Source of the DNA: Sialis fuliginosa
Taxonomy: Eukaryota > Arthropoda > Insecta > Megaloptera > Sialidae
Direction: 5' to 3'
Assembly: GCA_961205875.1 (NCBI GenBank)
Contig: OY540813.1
Span: forward strand, 14,293,001-14,357,000
DNA: 64,000 nucleotides
In this document: one piece after another, positions 11,769 to 24,918 of the stretch
Layout: every line of letters starts with the position of its first letter
Numbering within the stretch: the first letter of the stretch is position 1
The notes under the pieces: model-generated
The model's database searches: none
The model's input: only the letters and a program-made list of their open reading frames with translations
Told to the model about the DNA's origin: nothing
Program-made: the position numbers and the translations under genes

Positions 11769-14464
11769 AAAAAAATTATAACATTCATTAATTGTTAATT
11801 ATTTTTTATGTGCAATTTCACAACATTGTAAATAATCAGATGTATTTGTGATGTAAATAAAATATACTTTTTCGCAATAACATGAGAAACATGATCCAAT
11901 TACCTAAGTTCTTTACTATTTCTTTTTGTTCAAATGTAATTCTGTTATCAGAGAAATTAATGAAAGACATACTTTCCAGAAACCCGACAAAATCGTTTAA
12001 TATTTCATATCTTTGTCAATAAAAAGGTACTTTTTTATCTCCCATTTAACCGCATTCATATATTTATAAAACATCTATGTAATTATTTTGGTTTCTAAAC
12101 AACTTATAGGTATCGTTTTTTTTTGACAACACAGAATCGAGCATTACTTTAAAAATAGGTTTTAAAATAACCATTTTTCATTTTATGTATAAATTCGGAA
12201 TACGTATTCACAATAATTCGTCACTTTTGGATACTTCAATGATTTTTCACAAAAGGTGTCTGCATAAGTAGTATGGTATAATCGTTTAAAAAAGCATTTA
12301 GGGAAAGTGCATTTAAATATATTAAAATTAATTTCTATCGAAAAGTAAAAAAGTAATATTACAAAAACCCAAATAATTCATAAAAATAAAATGAAAACGA
12401 TTATTGAAAAATTAATAAGACGAAACATCTTTTAAGTTAAATGTGATTGTCTTAAAAAATAAATTTAAAATTTCATGTTTGTAAATTGGACCGTTTTGGA
12501 TGAAGAGCGTTTACAAATCGACAAACAGACAGATCACAGACATCATTGAGATAATAGTATGTGATTCAGGGACCCTCAGAATTTGTTACTCCGTTTAAAT
12601 CTCTAGTTTGAACTTTTTTCATGATTACTGTACCTACATTATTCTACAGTACATTTCATCCAAAAATAAAAAAATAAAAATAAATAAGTTTTGTACGAAC
12701 TACTGTTTTTTGTATGAAAATTTGGTTCAATTTTGAAACTAATTCTTCATCAATAAAATTGTTGAATTTTTCCAGCTTCGTATTCTTATGCTGGAATAAC
12801 AGTGATACATGTTTCTTTCCTCATATTTCCAATCACATTATGTATATAAACGTATAATATGTCACCGAAGTGTATACTAGCAGAAGTTTGCAAAACAAAA
12901 TTGCACCGAGTGTTTTTTTTACACAAGCCATTGTACAAAATGATTGAACGTGAATGGGAGCTTGATACATTATGGAAATACCGCATCCATGTTTATTTGA
13001 TTATTGTCGGTAAATTTGTCATATGTCAAACTGATATGCATGTGATTATGATACGACAACACTTATAGTATAGACATGACAGGTACGAATGTGATGTTAA
13101 ATTTATATTTATATATTTATATTTGTAAACCACATTTCGTTGTTAGAATTTTTATTGCCTGTCCTCAGCTCAATATCAAAAGGTTTAATATTTATTATAT
13201 TAAGTAAACCTACATTATAACAATCTAAAATCGTATCGAGGATGTTCAAGCCAAATAATAAGAAATACTTGGAATTTCATTTTGGCTCTTAACGTTTTGT
13301 CTCTTATTTAATTTAATTTTTTGGAAGATCTTCTTATTACAATTTATGATCCAGTTACGAAAATGCTAAAACAAAGTGATCTCTTTTATAAAATAAAAAA
13401 GTACCTAATGATTTAATTGATAAATAAAAATTTAAGAATATCTTTTCGTTGTACTGTAAACAATTAGTTTTGATAGTTCTGTCAATTGACATGGACACCG
13501 TTGACAAATCTATGAACTTTGGTGTAAAAAATTGATAATAATTTATGATATGAATAATATGAACTGCACGTAAGTACCTATAGTTGTAATTTTAGTTAAA
13601 ATATTGACTTTACAGTATGATACTAAATATTTAAATTGATTATAATTAATTAACATATAAATTAATTTTGATTAACAATTTAAAACGTTCCAGTTAAATA
13701 TAATATTAATTAAACAATGTGTATTATTAATATAAATTGTTATAACGATGATCATTATTAATTATATGTACAAGTATTAATACTAGCATACAATGTAAAT
13801 TATCAAAGTATTAAAAGTATCGGTATGGAGAACCATACATGACTTCCATGTTCTTTAATATCTTTTTAAATAATTTTTAACATGTATATGAAATATTTCA
13901 ATGGTATTTGTCAGAAATAAAACTCACCTAGAATTATGGTACTAATATACTTTCCACCATGACCTAGAATAACCAATTTGATAATTTGAATATAGTTGCA
14001 TTTGTTTCCAAGGCAATATGAATTAGTGATGTACTAATTAGTATTTAAATTGAATTAAATTGAAAATTCGAGTGTGGTTTTCACCCCATCAATAGCTGTT
14101 TAGGCACGTACAAAAAATAAATATCCATTAGACTCAATTAAACTACAAATGTACTAAGTCTTATCAAAATTAGTGAGATAATACTCGCAACATTAATTTT
14201 TTAGACGATAATATTTACAAAGTTTCGAATATTTCCAAAACCCCTAAGCCGATTAGCATTTCCCCCAAAAATAATTCATATCGGTGCGTTTTTACAGTAG
14301 TTAATTATTAAATTAATTTTTCTTTACTGCTCTTATCTCGAACATGATTTTTCGACGGTATTACAATACTTCCATTGGAATATGGAAGTAAAACATCAAA
14401 CAATTTAGAAAAATAAAATCATGTATGTTAAAATTTTGTATTTAAAAAAAAAACAATAGTTTAT
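11769..14464. other. AT-rich non-coding stretch
   Basis: No gene supported. At 12,500-12,540 an ACAAACAGACAGATCAC phrase resembles mobile-element ends. Two short overlapping frames on opposite strands at 12,786-13,068 have no recognisable motif. Confidence 0.35.
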
Positions 14465-14645
14465 AAACAATAGGCCAAAGTCATCAAGTTTATTCCCTCG
14501 GTATAAATACGAAGCTCTTATTGAAGACAGAGTGAGACAGAAATAAGAGGGAGGATGGGGGTTCCGCTGGATGGGTATTACATCTCACTGAGCTGATTAA
14601 TAGGGTACAAATATTTAGCACAAATGTAAACACAGAGTCTGCATG
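14465..14645 (+). repeat. Dispersed repeat G, copy 2
   Basis: Diverged match to 10,815-10,975 in the same orientation (ACAATAGGCCAAAG, ATCAAGTT, GAGACAGAAATA, GAGCTGATTAAT, AAATATTTAG). The shared parts are co-linear, so it is a true repeat rather than composition. Confidence 0.5.
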
Positions 14646-15068
14646 TCTTACGTATACGTTGTGAATTGTTTGCACTTATTTTACAAAGTAACCAGATATG
14701 ATTGTGTTTAGTTTGTATGCAAATTATAAAGAGTTTGATATTTTAATGAGTTTTCAATTAGGTTAATTATTTATTACTTTTAACGTCTTTTGTCCCCAAA
14801 AAGCTTTCTGTTTACATACTAATGTACTGTATTTATGTATTCAATAAATAAGTGCACAATAAATTTGAAAACAATTTACATTTTCAAGAGATAACTATAC
14901 TTTACGAAGAAGAAAATTTTACTCTTGTACCATCCCAGTATTTGTTTTTTAGTATCTACATTATAACAATTTTAACATTTTTAATTATAAGTAAACCTTA
15001 ACGTATTAAAATAGAATCAAGTAAACAATTTTAAATTAAATGTTAGGTATTATGAGAAATTTTCTTAA

Positions 15069-15292
15069 AAGCAGAAGCTAAGTTAACGCTTAAATAATAG
15101 CTCACTGACAGCTGGAATCAATGGTAAGGATTATATAAATGATCTTGATGCATGTAGAAACCAGTGGCCTAAAAGCAGTGTTGATAAGTATACATCATAG
15201 AATGCATAGCCGCTTTATATTATATACTTTTACCACTGCTGTAAAATCTCGAACAAATTCATAACGATTCAAAACCTCACTGCTTTAGAGCA
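15069..15292. mobile_element. MITE family B, degraded internal remnant
   Basis: The segment around 15,175-15,292 (AAGTATACATCATAGAATGC, then TTTTACCACTGCTGTAAAAT) aligns with the interior of the family B copy at 29,362-29,660. The tips are not recognisable, so the limits are approximate. Confidence 0.45.
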
Positions 15293-16088
15293 AGTTATCT
15301 GTAATACACAAAATATGATATTATATAGATACCTTATCGTAAAAAAATCTATACATTTCAATTCACATCCCCACTACCCCATTTATATAATTTCGTTGAA
15401 ATTTTGAAAAGAGCAACTGAAACTGAAAGGTATAAACATTTTGAATTATTTCTATATTTAGTAATATAATTCATATATGCACTGCATACACAAAACTATG
15501 TATATATACACATATATGTGTTTTAAATATCGCTCATGTTGGTGCAAGAGAAACAAAACTGATGTAATTAGAATTCAATATTTCATTGTTTGAACAATAT
15601 CTGCTACATATGTGGTAGAAATTCGATAAAACAGCAGTTACAGCTACCTTTATAGAAACTAAAACAAAAGGTTTCAAGTACTAAAACTGTAGCTATAAAA
15701 CACCAATCTGCAAATCGAATAGCTCTTTTCTGATGTTATGTTATAAAATATTGTTCGTGTGTGATGTCTATTTATAGAACGAAAAACGGTTTGCTGTATA
15801 AGAAAATAACTGTTGCTTTTTTGATCTAATCATTTAATATGTTCAGAAATTCACTTGCTTTTTAAATGTCCTTTTGTAGTTTGATATGGAATTATTATTT
15901 TATCACAGATTTATCAAAAAAGAGCAGTTTCTTTAAATCTCAAAATATCTTATCGACTTTATTTTATACTGAAAATTTTTATTTTATTTTATTTCCCACT
16001 CATTTTAATGCAATTATAAGAATAGTTGCAAGCAATAAATATTATTTGTAAATAAAACAGTCAAGTGCGTGTTGAGCACGCACATGAT
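15293..16088. other. AT-rich non-coding stretch
   Basis: No gene seen. A weak inverted pair around TACAGCTA/TAGCTGTA-like blocks lies at about 15,640-15,700. Confidence 0.35.
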
Positions 16089-17117
16089 AGGGTTCCATTT
16101 TCCGTAATAATTCGCACTAAGATTTATAAAAAAAAAGTTTTATTTCAAAATTTTTCAAAAATTATTCTTGCTACAGTGTTTGTTATATATTTCATTGAAA
16201 GTACTAATTAAAAGCTACGTTCTAAAAAAATTTCAGATTTATTGCATCTAATTTAGAAATTAGAAGGGGGGATGTTCTGATAACCACACTGAAAAGCAAA
16301 TACATATATCATGACTAAAGGGTTAAATCAAAAGGTCATATGACTTTTTTTGTTGCATTTTAATTGTGTAAATGAAAACAAATATGAGTACACTTTTTAG
16401 TCTATGGGAGGAGTTAAAATTTTTTTGACAGTGTTCATTATAACTTTCAGTTGGATTTTTTTCAGATTTTTCAAATCGATAGTTTAGAAAATAAAGGGGT
16501 GGAGATAGTACGTCTGGTTCGTGGCAAATAAAGCCAAAACGCTGCACTTTTTGATTGGGGTATGCCACTTTCGGTGGTCATATATAAGGTCAAAAGAAAC
16601 ATTTTCAGATAGGGAGCCACTTTAAAATCCATGTAGAACACCATTATATCGGCTATTAAAGATGGCCCTCACGGTTTTTATTAAATTGGCTGTATCTCAG
16701 CTCCTAATCATCTGATTTCAATTTTCTTTTGTTTATTTTAAAGTTCTTTTAAAAAAAAATAGTTTTTATCATTATTCATTTTTCTCTAAATCTTAAGGGT
16801 TCCCCACAATTTTCGATAATCTGAAAATTTCACTTTTCTTACAAGCATAATTGTTATATAACTTTTTTATTGTGCCCAATATCATTTTTTTACCTCATAT
16901 AAAAAAGAAAGACATTTTTGTCTGCGTTCCATTGATAACAAGATAATACTGTTTTAATTAACAACTTCTTTGGAAATAGCGTGTTAAACTAAGAAAAATA
17001 GATTATTTTTGGATCATTCCATGTCAAGTTTACCTGTATTGTTTCTCGGATTCGAGATTTTGATGGAAATGTCCATTTATACCTTCCCTGAATCAATTCT
17101 GACTATTTTTATCACCA

Positions 17118-17158
17118 TGTCTGTCTGTCTGTCTGTGTGTGTATCTGTTTGTCTGTAA
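17118..17158. repeat. CTGT/GT microsatellite
   Basis: Uninterrupted CTGT repeats followed by GT repeats, in the loop of fold-back 2. Confidence 0.8.
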
Positions 17159-17334
17159 ACGTTGTAACTCAAAAATGACAGTACATAGAGGGGTAAAATT
17201 TTATATTTAGGATTAATTTGTTTTAAGAAAGAAAACCTGATTTTTTTTAAACCGGAAACGGATGTTTACTGTAATTTTTATAATTATTCGAATTATTTCT
17301 GAAACGGTACGTGTTGGAAGAAAATGTTTAAAGA

Positions 17335-17700
17335 AAAATTTGTTTAGAATATTATTATTTATAATTTATGTTATGTTCAATTTCTCCCAAAAAAGTTTTT
17401 GAGGTTATAATCGTTTTTTTCAATTATATTTGAAATGGTTTAAAGCAGAAATAAATCATTGAAATAAAAGTTGTAGAGTATGTTATTTTCTATAGTTTAT
17501 GTTCCATTAATTTTTTTGTATCTCTGACCAATTAAAAAAAAAAATCTTTTTAATTATATTTTTTATTTTTTTCCATTTTATTTGAACAAGTTCATGACAG
17601 AATGAAATGTTCATAACAAAAAATGTAGAGAACGTTATTATCTATAGTTTATGTTCTATTAATTTTTTTATATCTGTCATCAGTAAGCCAAAATTATTTG
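17335..17700. repeat. Block repeated about three times in fold-back loop
   Basis: A phrase close to TAGAGAANGTTATTNTCTAT then AGTTTATGTTC(C/T)ATTAATTTTTT recurs near 17,345, 17,475 and 17,630. A related copy sits outside this element at about 25,300-25,360. Confidence 0.45.
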
Positions 17701-18664
17701 TTTTATATTAGTAGATACACGTACATTTTTTTATTGTATAAGAAAGTTCAGTGACATCCATGACAGATTTTTCAATTTTTTAACTATGCCATATTAGAAA
17801 ATTGATCCCAACATAAAATATCATATGATAAAAGGTAAACTTGACATGGAATGATAAAAAAATAGTCTATTTTTCTTGTTTAACACGCTTTTTCCAAAGA
17901 AGTTGTTAATTAAAACAGTATTATCTTGTTATCAATGGAAAGTAGAATAAAATGTCTTTCTTTTTTATATGAAGTAAAAAAATGATATTGGGCACAATAA
18001 AAAAGTTATATATAAATTAAGTTCGTAAGAAAAGTAAAATTTTCAGATTTTCAAAAATTGTGGGGAACCCTTAAGATTTAGAGAAAAATGTATAATGACA
18101 AAAAATAATCTTCTCAATAAGAACTTTAAAACAAACAAAAGAAAATTGAAATCAGATGACTAGGAGCTGAGATACAGCCAATTTAATAAAAACGGTGGGG
18201 GCCATCTTTAATAGCCGATATAATGGTGTTCTACACGGATTTTAAAGTGGCTCCCTATCTGAAAATTATTCTTTTAACCTTATCTATGGGCACAGAAAGT
18301 GTCATACCCCAATCAAAAAGTGCAGGGTTTTTTTACGTACCAGACGTACTAAGACGCTCTGATAATGACTTTAAACGCAAATATATCGTGACTGAAGGAT
18401 TAAAATCAAAAGGTCATATTTTTGTTTCATTAAAGAAAACCTATCTAAAGACACCACTCAATGGGTTAAGTGAAAAAATTGTATATATTTTACAGTCTAT
18501 GAGAAGGGGGTCCAAAAAAACTTTTTTTTTAATATCATTATTTTTATTGTTGGGTCATCAATCTACGTCCGTATACCAAATTTCATCTTAATAAGTATAC
18601 AATTTTTTATAGACAGACGGACAGAGCGAAACTATAAGGGTTCCTAGTTTTCCACGGAACCCTA

Positions 18665-19570
18665 AATATGATGCGTATTGTTCAGTTAATTATAATTACG
18701 GCGAATAGATAATGACAAGATAAAAAAATGTTCACTATGATATACATATATATATATCATATTGGTTACATGAAATGATAATTTCTTGTGAAGTACGAAT
18801 TACGAAGCTCATTTGGAGCAAAGTAAATTATCATTTCTGCCCTCCTCCAAAAAAGTCCTTTGAAGACAAAAAGGCATCATTTTTTTTTAATATTTATGCA
18901 AATATATCTACATTAAATATTTTATTCACGCGAATTTATGAAATTATTCTTTTTTTGCATCGATATCTTATTGTAGTCACTTAGCACTTTTTATATACAT
19001 AGCATTAGATTCTCTTGAAATATTTAAAACCATTTAATTAAGACTGTTATTTGTTATTCAAAAGTATATAATTTATGCATTTATAAAATAATTAGAAACA
19101 TTTCAACAAATCTTACAGAGCAGAATTACCAAGGCCAATTACTACAGCGTATGTTATATAATTTTTAATCGCTCGACTGCATGCGATATTTTATGCATGG
19201 TGTGAATTCTTCTCTTCAATAAGCAGAGGAATGACGTAGGTCCTGCAACCCGGATTGCTTTGTAAACTTCCTGACATATATAACACAAGAGAAGTAATTA
19301 AATTAGTTTCGATGACATTTAGAACTATAGGATAATTGGCACAGCCAAGTAAACTTTGTATAACATTGCAACTGAATACTTAGAAGAACTTTTTGGAAAT
19401 AAATTTTATTATAACATTGTCGTATAATGATAATTAAGTTATTGTTCGTTATTTAAATTAAGCCGACTTGCTCAATGTTAATATATAAATAAATAAGAAA
19501 GTATTTACAAAGGATACATATAGTTGTAAATAATATGAATGAACAAAATAGTATTTCAACTTATTTAAGA
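18665..19570. other. Non-coding stretch with a less AT-rich block
   Basis: A TA microsatellite lies near 18,745. The block at 19,130-19,270 is less AT-rich and has no repeat that I recognise. No gene seen. Confidence 0.35.
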
Positions 19571-20318
19571 CTAACGCATTGGACCCGGTGTTTACCCGGG
19601 GATATTAATTTAATTAAACATAAAGTTATCATGCTCACTCGACATGCCCACCCAACATGCTCACTCAACATGCCCACCTGATATGCTCAAAACACACGGT
19701 TCTTCGCGAATTGTTTTTTTACACAAAATATCCACAAATTATACACCTAAACTTAACCTATCTATTAGTGATAACCGGAATAAAATCCGTTCAGTAGTTA
19801 CTGAGAAAATCGTGTAAAATTATATTTTCAAAGATCCCATCTTAGAATTTGTATGAAAAAATAGTAGTAAATAAATAAGTTAACAACAATCATAATCAAT
19901 TACGATATTTTACCTTTCATGGAAGTGAAATGTTTCTTCATATTTTAATTTTCAATCAATATACATATTTTAAAATATTTAATTGTTAACATGTGTCAAA
20001 AATCATCCAATTTTTCACAAAATATTTGAAAGAGACTTGTTATAATAACAAAATTTTAAATAAAATATTGAAACCGTAAATTCTTGTCAATTATAGAATT
20101 TTGTATTCCATGGCTACTATGTTTTTATACAAATGACAGATGTATACTGTCACATTATGGAAACAAAATACGACTTGATAAAGATTGTTTAGGTATATTA
20201 ATAGTCACGATACTGTCCAGAAAAATTATTTAACTATTGGTGAAAACCACATTGAAATCGGTTCAGTAATTCTCGAGTCTATAGGCCTCATACGAACATT
20301 CATTTTTATATATAGAGA
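19571..20318 (-). mobile_element. Small Helitron (~750 bp)
   Basis: Read on the minus strand, the 5' tip at 20,318 is TCTCTATATATAAAAATGAA, typical of Helitrons. The 3' end at 19,571 reads GTTAG, a near-match to the CTRR rule, and is preceded by a GC hairpin (CCCGG, loop, CCGGG) about 13 bases upstream. The insertion lies between A and T. No Rep/helicase frame is present, so it is non-autonomous. Confidence 0.65.
19630..19688. repeat. 13-bp tandem repeat inside Helitron
   Basis: Four to five units of CATGCYCACYYRA in tandem. Alternate units carry CTCACT and CCCACC, hinting at a 26-bp higher-order unit. Confidence 0.7.
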
Positions 20319-21497
20319 TAATTAAATAGTTATATTTCTTTATTACATTGATCGTTGATATAAAAGAAAAAAATATTTTCCTCCTGTTTATTTGATATCG
20401 CGAATTAATTTACAGAAAAATCCGCTCCCTATTGAACGAGATAACAAGAGAATATAAATGATAAAAAATGCGGAAGAAGTATTAAATTATTTATTTTTAT
20501 TGCTGCTTGGATTCAGATACTGTTTCTGAAGTTGATGTTACAGGAAATAATGTTATTTGTTCAGCGCAAATTATTGAATACTCGCAGAAACATGTTTTAT
20601 TTGCGAATAAAACTCTCAAATGCTGTAGTTATTCATAACGCGGAAAATGTTACAGTGAATTAACAAACTAAAGTGGCAAAAAAGGAAAACAAATGCAATT
20701 ATCATAACCAACTTTTGCATTGGCTCGTTTTTGTGGAAACCCGCATTTTATTATTTTATACTACATTTAAAGCTCCCGAGGCTATTATGTGGTATATTTG
20801 CTCTAGATTATTCTAAACAGTTTTATTCCTTCTTATTTATTATATGCATAAATATCAACTTTAGTGTGTTTTTAAAATTAATAATAAAACAATAATGCCA
20901 TTATTAAAAGTATTATTATTACTGACTTTTTCAGTTTTTAAACAAGGATATTTATTCTCAACAAATATATTTATGATACATACCGAAATAAGTAAGTATA
21001 TGTATTGCAGACCATAGAGATATAAAGTAACACACAAGAGTTATGACAGCATCAACATTTTTAACCAAATCAGTGGTGCCCGCAATTTCTTCAAAAATTA
21101 ATTTGTGTATTATTTTAAATTGAACATGAAATGTATTAATATGAAGAATATTAATTAATATTGATTTATAAAATAAAAAATATGATTGTGAGTGAGGCTT
21201 AGCTACTAAAAATTGGCTGTCAAAATTCGTCTATGCTGGCTTTGCTTGATAGTGTGTTCTACTCTCGGTCTAAATTTTACATCTATACATTTTCTGAAAC
21301 AGCATAAATATTACAGTCTTCATAAATGAATTGACAATTAGTTTAATATCGATTGGTTTTAATTTTAATAAACAGTTACAAGTCGCAAAACATAAAATTA
21401 ATATAAATTCTTTTGAATTCACTTCATCTATTGAATATTGTTTTATTACTTTTACATTTTTAATCAAAATAAAAAATTTGGTAAGTTTGCATTTCTA
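20319..21497. other. AT-rich non-coding stretch
   Basis: No gene, RNA gene or clear repeat recognised. Confidence 0.4.
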
Positions 21498-21810
21498 ATA
21501 CCCGGTGTTATAAAGAATTTGTTTGATTGCAAAAGCAAATTAGCTTTCAGCTAACGCTATCTGCTAGGTGTCAAATTGTTATGAAATTGATCGATATTTT
21601 AAAGCAGTGGTAATAAATGTATAGTAATGTAAATGCTATGCAAACACTTAGCAGCACTTATTTTAATTCACTGATTGTACTTATTGCACATGCGTCAAGT
21701 TTCGCTAGATCTGTGAGTGTGTTGTCATTTATATTCAGTACTTAGAAGATAGTGTTAGATAGAAGCTAGTTTATTTTTGCACTCAAGCTAATTCTTTATA
21801 ATACCGGGCA
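21498..21810. mobile_element. MITE family B, full-length copy
   Basis: The left tip ATACCCGGTGTTATAAAG and right tip (reverse complement TGCCCGGTATTATAAAG) form inverted repeats. TA flanks both sides (21,496-21,497 and 21,811-21,812). About 313 bp, no coding frame. Interior blocks such as GCTAACG...ATCTGCTAGGT are shared with the 29.4 kb copy. The TA duplication suggests Tc1/mariner-type mobilisation. Confidence 0.75.
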
Positions 21811-22500
21811 TAACACAATAAAATAGAATAAGGTATTTTGAAACCGATTCTATCCTTAATTTCATGTTAATTTGTTATATGAATATTATCTATATATAAT
21901 AATAATATGATATAATATTACATTATATTTATTTGACTATTACAAATATTGTAATTGGTATAATATTTTAATTACAATTTTATTATACAGAACGTAACGA
22001 ATACCTTTTTCCCTATTTACAATTTAAAATATAATTATTGTACACATGTATTGAAACAAGAAATGAAAAAATACTTTTGTGTACATATAGAGAACAAAAG
22101 GATAAATGAAATATGTAAATTATGTACATATATATGTACTGTATTTAAAATTAGGAGACATTTATTGCGATATAATATTATCTATATATGTCAGGAGTTA
22201 TTCATATACATGGTATCATGGCAAATATTATACGTATGTGTTATTAAAAGGTAAATTCAAAAAAAGGTCCTTTGTCAAATAAAATATTCGAGGAACAAAA
22301 TAACCTTTATGTATGCTGATCTTTTGTAATGTTGAATTAATATTTAGTATACATTGCTTCTTTTTAAATTTTAATTAAAATAACTTTATGAATTATGTCA
22401 GTGTTATTTTAATATTGTTACTCTCAAAATGTCAATTTGTCGCATCTGTATTGGCATAATAATAAACACTAGTATCGCCTTGGTCTAAATTAAACCAATA
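21811..22500. other. AT-rich non-coding stretch
   Basis: Very AT-rich, no gene or repeat recognised. Confidence 0.4.
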
Positions 22501-22786
22501 TTTTACTTGCCTTAACGGCAACATACACACATGATTTTTTGTGCACATCTATGGTACAATACCTAACCTAACCTAACCTGCTTTTACAACAAAAATTTCC
22601 AAATAAAAACACATACGCATTCTCTACGTTTAACAGAAACCCAAAACTATTTATTTTTTGCCACTTGGTGGCGCTAGGAGCATTGCGATGCGAGGAGAAA
22701 TCATGTGTGTATGTTACCTTTCTTTTACCTGCTTTAACAGCAACATAGACACATGATTTCTTTTGTGCACATCTATGGCACAATAC
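22501..22786. repeat. ~61-bp direct repeats flanking a CCTAA run
   Basis: TTTACYTGCYTTAACRGCAA followed by CATA(C/G)ACACATGATTT, TTTTGTGCACATCTATGG and ACAATAC occurs at 22,501-22,561 and again at 22,723-22,786, in the same orientation. Between them is (CCTAA)3CCT at about 22,562-22,579, the insect telomere unit, plus a GGTGGCGCTAGGAGC patch. The pair could be a duplication or the termini of an old element. Confidence 0.65.
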
Positions 22787-23633
22787 TTTTCGAATGATAT
22801 CTATATCTATATCCTTTTATAATAAATACTAAAAAAAACCTACGATAATTTTCGATGTACAAGTATTAATATACCTATAGATACCTTCATTTTAAGGAAA
22901 AAATAAAAAAAATATTTTTTGAAAAAGTAGAACGTTGGACTAACTAAATTGTTTTAATTAATTAGAAAGTTTAATTATAGACTATACTAGTGAAATGATT
23001 AAATTAAAAACTCATTTAAATACTATACATAATAACAAATATGTAGTTAATGTATGAGTTCTGTGACTACATTAAATTCCAAATAAATAGTATTTAATTT
23101 ATCGCTATTGAACCGACAGTAAATTTTAATTTGTTTACATTTCAGGTAAAACGTTACACAAATATAAAACAATTATAGAACAATATTTTTAATAGTAACT
23201 GACTCGTAATTGTTTTAATTTATATGGGTACAACAGCATGTTTTTGAATCAGTTAATTTCATTTTAAATTTTGATATCTGCTATAGAATTATCACTGTAA
23301 AGATTTACGATTTAATAATAACAAAAGTTAATTATAACACAACATTCAATCTCATCTTTCGTATTTTATTATCAAAACAGCAGACTGTTGGTTTACGAGA
23401 ATATTTGAAATAAATTATATCTATATTTAATTAGTACTTAACATATTATGTATTCAGATTTAATGTAGGTAAGTCAATGATAATCTTTAATGTGCAATGC
23501 GAAGTTTTTTAAGAGGACTGTTTTATATAAAGGTAATGTTTTCCCATTAACGTGTATGTTAATCTGTAATATATTTCAAACACAAACCGGTATTTGATTT
23601 GTTTTTAATCTTTTAATACATGTATTTATTTTA
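22787..23633. other. AT-rich non-coding stretch
   Basis: No gene or repeat recognised. Confidence 0.4.
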
Positions 23634-24250
23634 AGGGTTCCGAAGAAACTCTATTAATCTCACTTTGCTGTCCGTCCATCCCTCTGTCCTTTTCAGTTAA
23701 AGTAAAGTATCTCGTAAATTATATAAGTTAAAAACTTGAAATGTTTACTGAAAAATTCAGGGAGGGGCTAATATTTCTTTATACCACGACAAAATGCATA
23801 ACCAAACCAATGGAATTTGATCCCTTTTCTTATTTTTTTTTAAATCAAAAATGGCACCTGCAGGGAACTTTAAAGCAAATCCAAAGAAAAACAACAAAAT
23901 TTTATACCAAGGCGTGTGTCAAAATCTAAATCTCAGTCATTTTAATTTGACCACATTTTTTTTTTACTCAAAAATGGCGCAGCAGGGAGCTAAAAGCAGT
24001 AATGTATTTTGTCCACCTCCCCTCTAATTCGGTAACTACTGGCCCAAAAAATCTGAAAAAAAATTTGGCAACTAGGATTTGGTGGCACTAGCAACGACAA
24101 ATATAAAGTCAACAATATCGTTTCAAATTTTGAAGAAAGGGGGGACATAGAATTTTTTATTTTCATATCTAGACATGTGGGGTGTCAAAATATAGATCTC
24201 AATTAGTAGAATATCACCCTTTTTATATTATTTTCTAACATAAAAAAACA
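23634..24250 (+). mobile_element. Solo arm of the AGGGTTCC fold-back group
   Basis: It begins AGGGTTCCGAAGAAACT and then follows the left arm of fold-back 1 block for block (CTCGTAAATTATATAAG, TTACTGAAAA, CCAAGGCGTGTG, AAAGTCAACAATATCG, GTGTCAAAATATAGATCTC). No second inverted arm follows. It is therefore a half element or a deletion derivative. Confidence 0.65.
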
Positions 24251-24918
24251 TGTATCATGGGTTAACTAAGCGACATAAAAGGATATATTAGCCTTTTTAA
24301 TCGTACATACATAAATCTCACTTAAATATCGACGGGTACAATATAAAAATCATAAAATATTAGTACTGATTAAATCTGACTTCTAATAAATTGAACAAAA
24401 TTACTTATTTTGTATAAGAGTAGAAGTTTTCAAAATAAAATCATTTACATTTAACTACAAACAAGATTAATGATTTCATCAAAGTTAAAATATACAATTA
24501 CCTTCTCTATGTTCGTTAAATTGAAAATGTAAATCATATAAAAGCAAACACGTCTTTTTACATGTCTAGCCAGCTCGAACAATGGATCTTTTTGAACGAT
24601 GGTAAAACCAGTTTTTATAAGCATACTGTATACCAGGCCGTTAGATAACCTTATCACATGGACGCTGCTAAATTGTTCTCTTTTGTTTGGTTAGTTTTTG
24701 TTTTGCCTGGCCAATCTGCAGCAAAGTTTCAGCCCGTACACATAAGTGTTATAAATAATGTTCATGCAGTTTATTATTTTTATCCCTTTTATATCCACCT
24801 CAATGTCACAACCTCAATTCATTGTTTTTGATGTAGTTAATTTAGAATGAATTTATACTTCAGATTTTTTTATTTATACGTAAACAATTTTGAGTTTGTA
24901 TTCTCATATCATTTGATA
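24251..24918. other. AT-rich non-coding stretch
   Basis: No gene or repeat recognised. Confidence 0.4.

Larger units (their letters stand above)
16089..18664. mobile_element. Giant fold-back element 2 (AGGGTTCC group), ~2.6 kb
   Basis: The ends read AGGGTTCC and its complement GGAACCCT. The well-paired arms run from about 16,500-17,037 and 17,840-18,360; paired blocks include GATTGGGGTATG, AGATAGGGAGCCACTTTAAA and ATTCCATGTCAAGTTTACC. The outer parts are more diverged. The loop (17,041-17,836) holds a CTGT microsatellite and a block present about three times. A 122-residue ATG frame at 18,223-18,591 (+) is the longest plus-strand ATG frame noted here, but it lies in the right arm and has no known motif. 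A minus-strand frame in the left arm encodes the same arm sequence, so I treat both as by-products. Confidence 0.75.

Noticed and set aside
18223-18591. 122-codon ATG frame (+), the longest ATG-started plus-strand frame noted
   Set aside because: It lies wholly in the right arm of fold-back 2, has no known motif, and the diverged left arm does not keep the frame over its length.
19630-19688. CRISPR-like array
   Set aside because: Units are contiguous 13-mers without spacers, in a eukaryotic Helitron.
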